Part shown: one piece after another, positions 63,533 through 64,000 of the stretch | How positions within the stretch are numbered: position 1 is the first letter of the stretch | Layout: each line of letters starts with the position of its first letter | Source: Shewanella jiangmenensis | Lineage (GTDB): Bacteria; Pseudomonadota; Gammaproteobacteria; Enterobacterales; Shewanellaceae | Reading direction: 5' to 3' | Assembly (NCBI RefSeq): GCF_018596335.1 | Contig: NZ_JAHEPS010000006.1 | Coordinates: 62,001 to 126,000, forward strand | DNA: 64,000 bases | Notes under the pieces: generated by a model | The model's database searches: none | Told to the model about the DNA's origin: nothing | The model's input: the letters and a program-made list of their open reading frames with translations, nothing else | Position numbers and translations under genes: made by a program

Positions 63533-64000
63533 TTATTTTTTAGCGGCATCAATGATGGCGCGGGCCATTTCGTCGGCAACGGCAGCGGTGGTGCGGTTTT
63601 GCGCATCAGCTGCGGCGAAGATGGTCAGCAGGGTATCGTAAATCTTTTCGACTTTGGCCGTAGACTTGGCCGCATCGTAGTTGTTTTCAAAAGAGACGTT
63701 GATAATGCCGCCGGCGTTAATCACATAATCAGGGGCGTACAGAATGCCCATATCTTTAAGGATCTGACCATGGCGCGGCTCGGCCAGCTGGTTATTGGCG
63801 CAGCCTGCAATGATTTTGGCTTTCAGCAGCGGCAGGGTGGCATCATTGATGGTGGCACCAAGGGCGCAGGGGGCATACACATCAACATCCTGTACGTAGA
63901 TATCCTGCGGCGCCACCACAGTAGCACCAAACTCGGTGGCCACGCGGTCAAGGGATGGCTGATGGATATCGGTGACGATAAGCTTGGCACCGGCGTCGTG
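63533..64000 (-). CDS. Leucine dehydrogenase (Glu/Leu/Phe/Val dehydrogenase family), C-terminal part
   Basis: The frame is open to the right edge (codon boundary at 64000), so the N-terminal half lies outside. The visible 155 residues are the end of the NAD-binding domain and the C-terminal helices: VDVYAPCALGATINDAT, AGCANNQLAEPRHG and APDYVINAGGIINV are family hallmarks. The enzyme deaminates branched-chain amino acids reversibly with NAD+. The name leucine dehydrogenase fits best; a valine or phenylalanine preference is not excluded. Confidence 0.88.
   Translation of the reverse strand, partial: HDAGAKLIVTDIHQPSLDRVATEFGATVVAPQDIYVQDVDVYAPCALGATINDATLPLLKAKIIAGCANNQLAEPRHGQILKDMGILYAPDYVINAGGIINVSFENNYDAAKSTAKVEKIYDTLLTIFAAADAQNRTTAAVADEMARAIIDAAKK

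Overview
The window looks like a chromosomal segment of a marine or sediment gammaproteobacterium of the Shewanella type. This rests on the mix of families: ybgC-tolQRAB-pal-cpoB followed by a tRNA-Lys array, MotY of sodium-driven polar flagella, a DcaP-type porin, acs divergent from a transporter-fused histidine kinase (CrbS type), an aroH-ppsR/ppsA block, a chitinase next to a chitin-active LPMO, a DUF2986 protein and leucine dehydrogenase. No insertion sequence, prophage, integrase, rRNA or CRISPR array is visible. Both strands are used about equally. The first and last genes are cut by the window edges.

Layout. 1-8 kb: a cut beta-helix lipoprotein, hexose-6-phosphate mutarotase, YecM, an L,D-transpeptidase, a voltage-gated K+ channel and a MATE exporter. 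7-13 kb: mostly small or poorly characterised genes (DUF2986, a lipoprotein, a COG3235 membrane protein, a ferredoxin-reductase, GNAT, DUF445, VOC, a CHMI-type tautomerase, DUF1289). 13-24 kb: metabolism (asnB, M28 peptidase, nagD, purMN, upp, an Na+/H+ antiporter-type carrier, peroxiredoxin, RNase T). 24-28 kb: motY, a candidate small RNA and an S9 oligopeptidase. 28-34.4 kb: the Tol-Pal envelope operon and eight identical tRNA-Lys(UUU) genes. 34-39 kb: porin, GAF histidine kinase, GrxA, RadD. 39.7-47.6 kb: acetate module acs / crbS / FAD oxidoreductase / crbR. 48-54 kb: chitinase and LPMO. 53.7-61.4 kb: aroH, ppsR, ppsA, ydiJ. 61.5-64 kb: DUF1285, a MarR regulator, a small membrane protein and the end of leucine dehydrogenase.

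How genes work together. CrbS and CrbR probably sense and control acetate use through acs; a perfect 14-bp palindrome sits just upstream of a possible acs promoter. The LPMO and chitinase would break chitin into oligosaccharides whose acetyl groups and carbon feed acetate metabolism. PpsA/PpsR control the pyruvate-PEP step, and PEP is a substrate of AroH next door. TolQRAB-Pal-CpoB couple outer-membrane constriction and septal peptidoglycan synthesis.

The strongest unexplained structure is a scatter of short, degenerate tandem repeats (units of 10-26 bp, 2-7 copies) at more than fifteen places. Inside genes the units are almost always 15 bp (36 bp in tolA), so frame is kept. Outside genes they are 10, 12, 13, 14, 15, 18, 19 or 26 bp. 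Several run across stop codons, as if gene ends grow by tandem duplication. The second is an orphan promoter-terminator unit of about 170 nt at 25209-25414 on the minus strand, a good small-RNA candidate.
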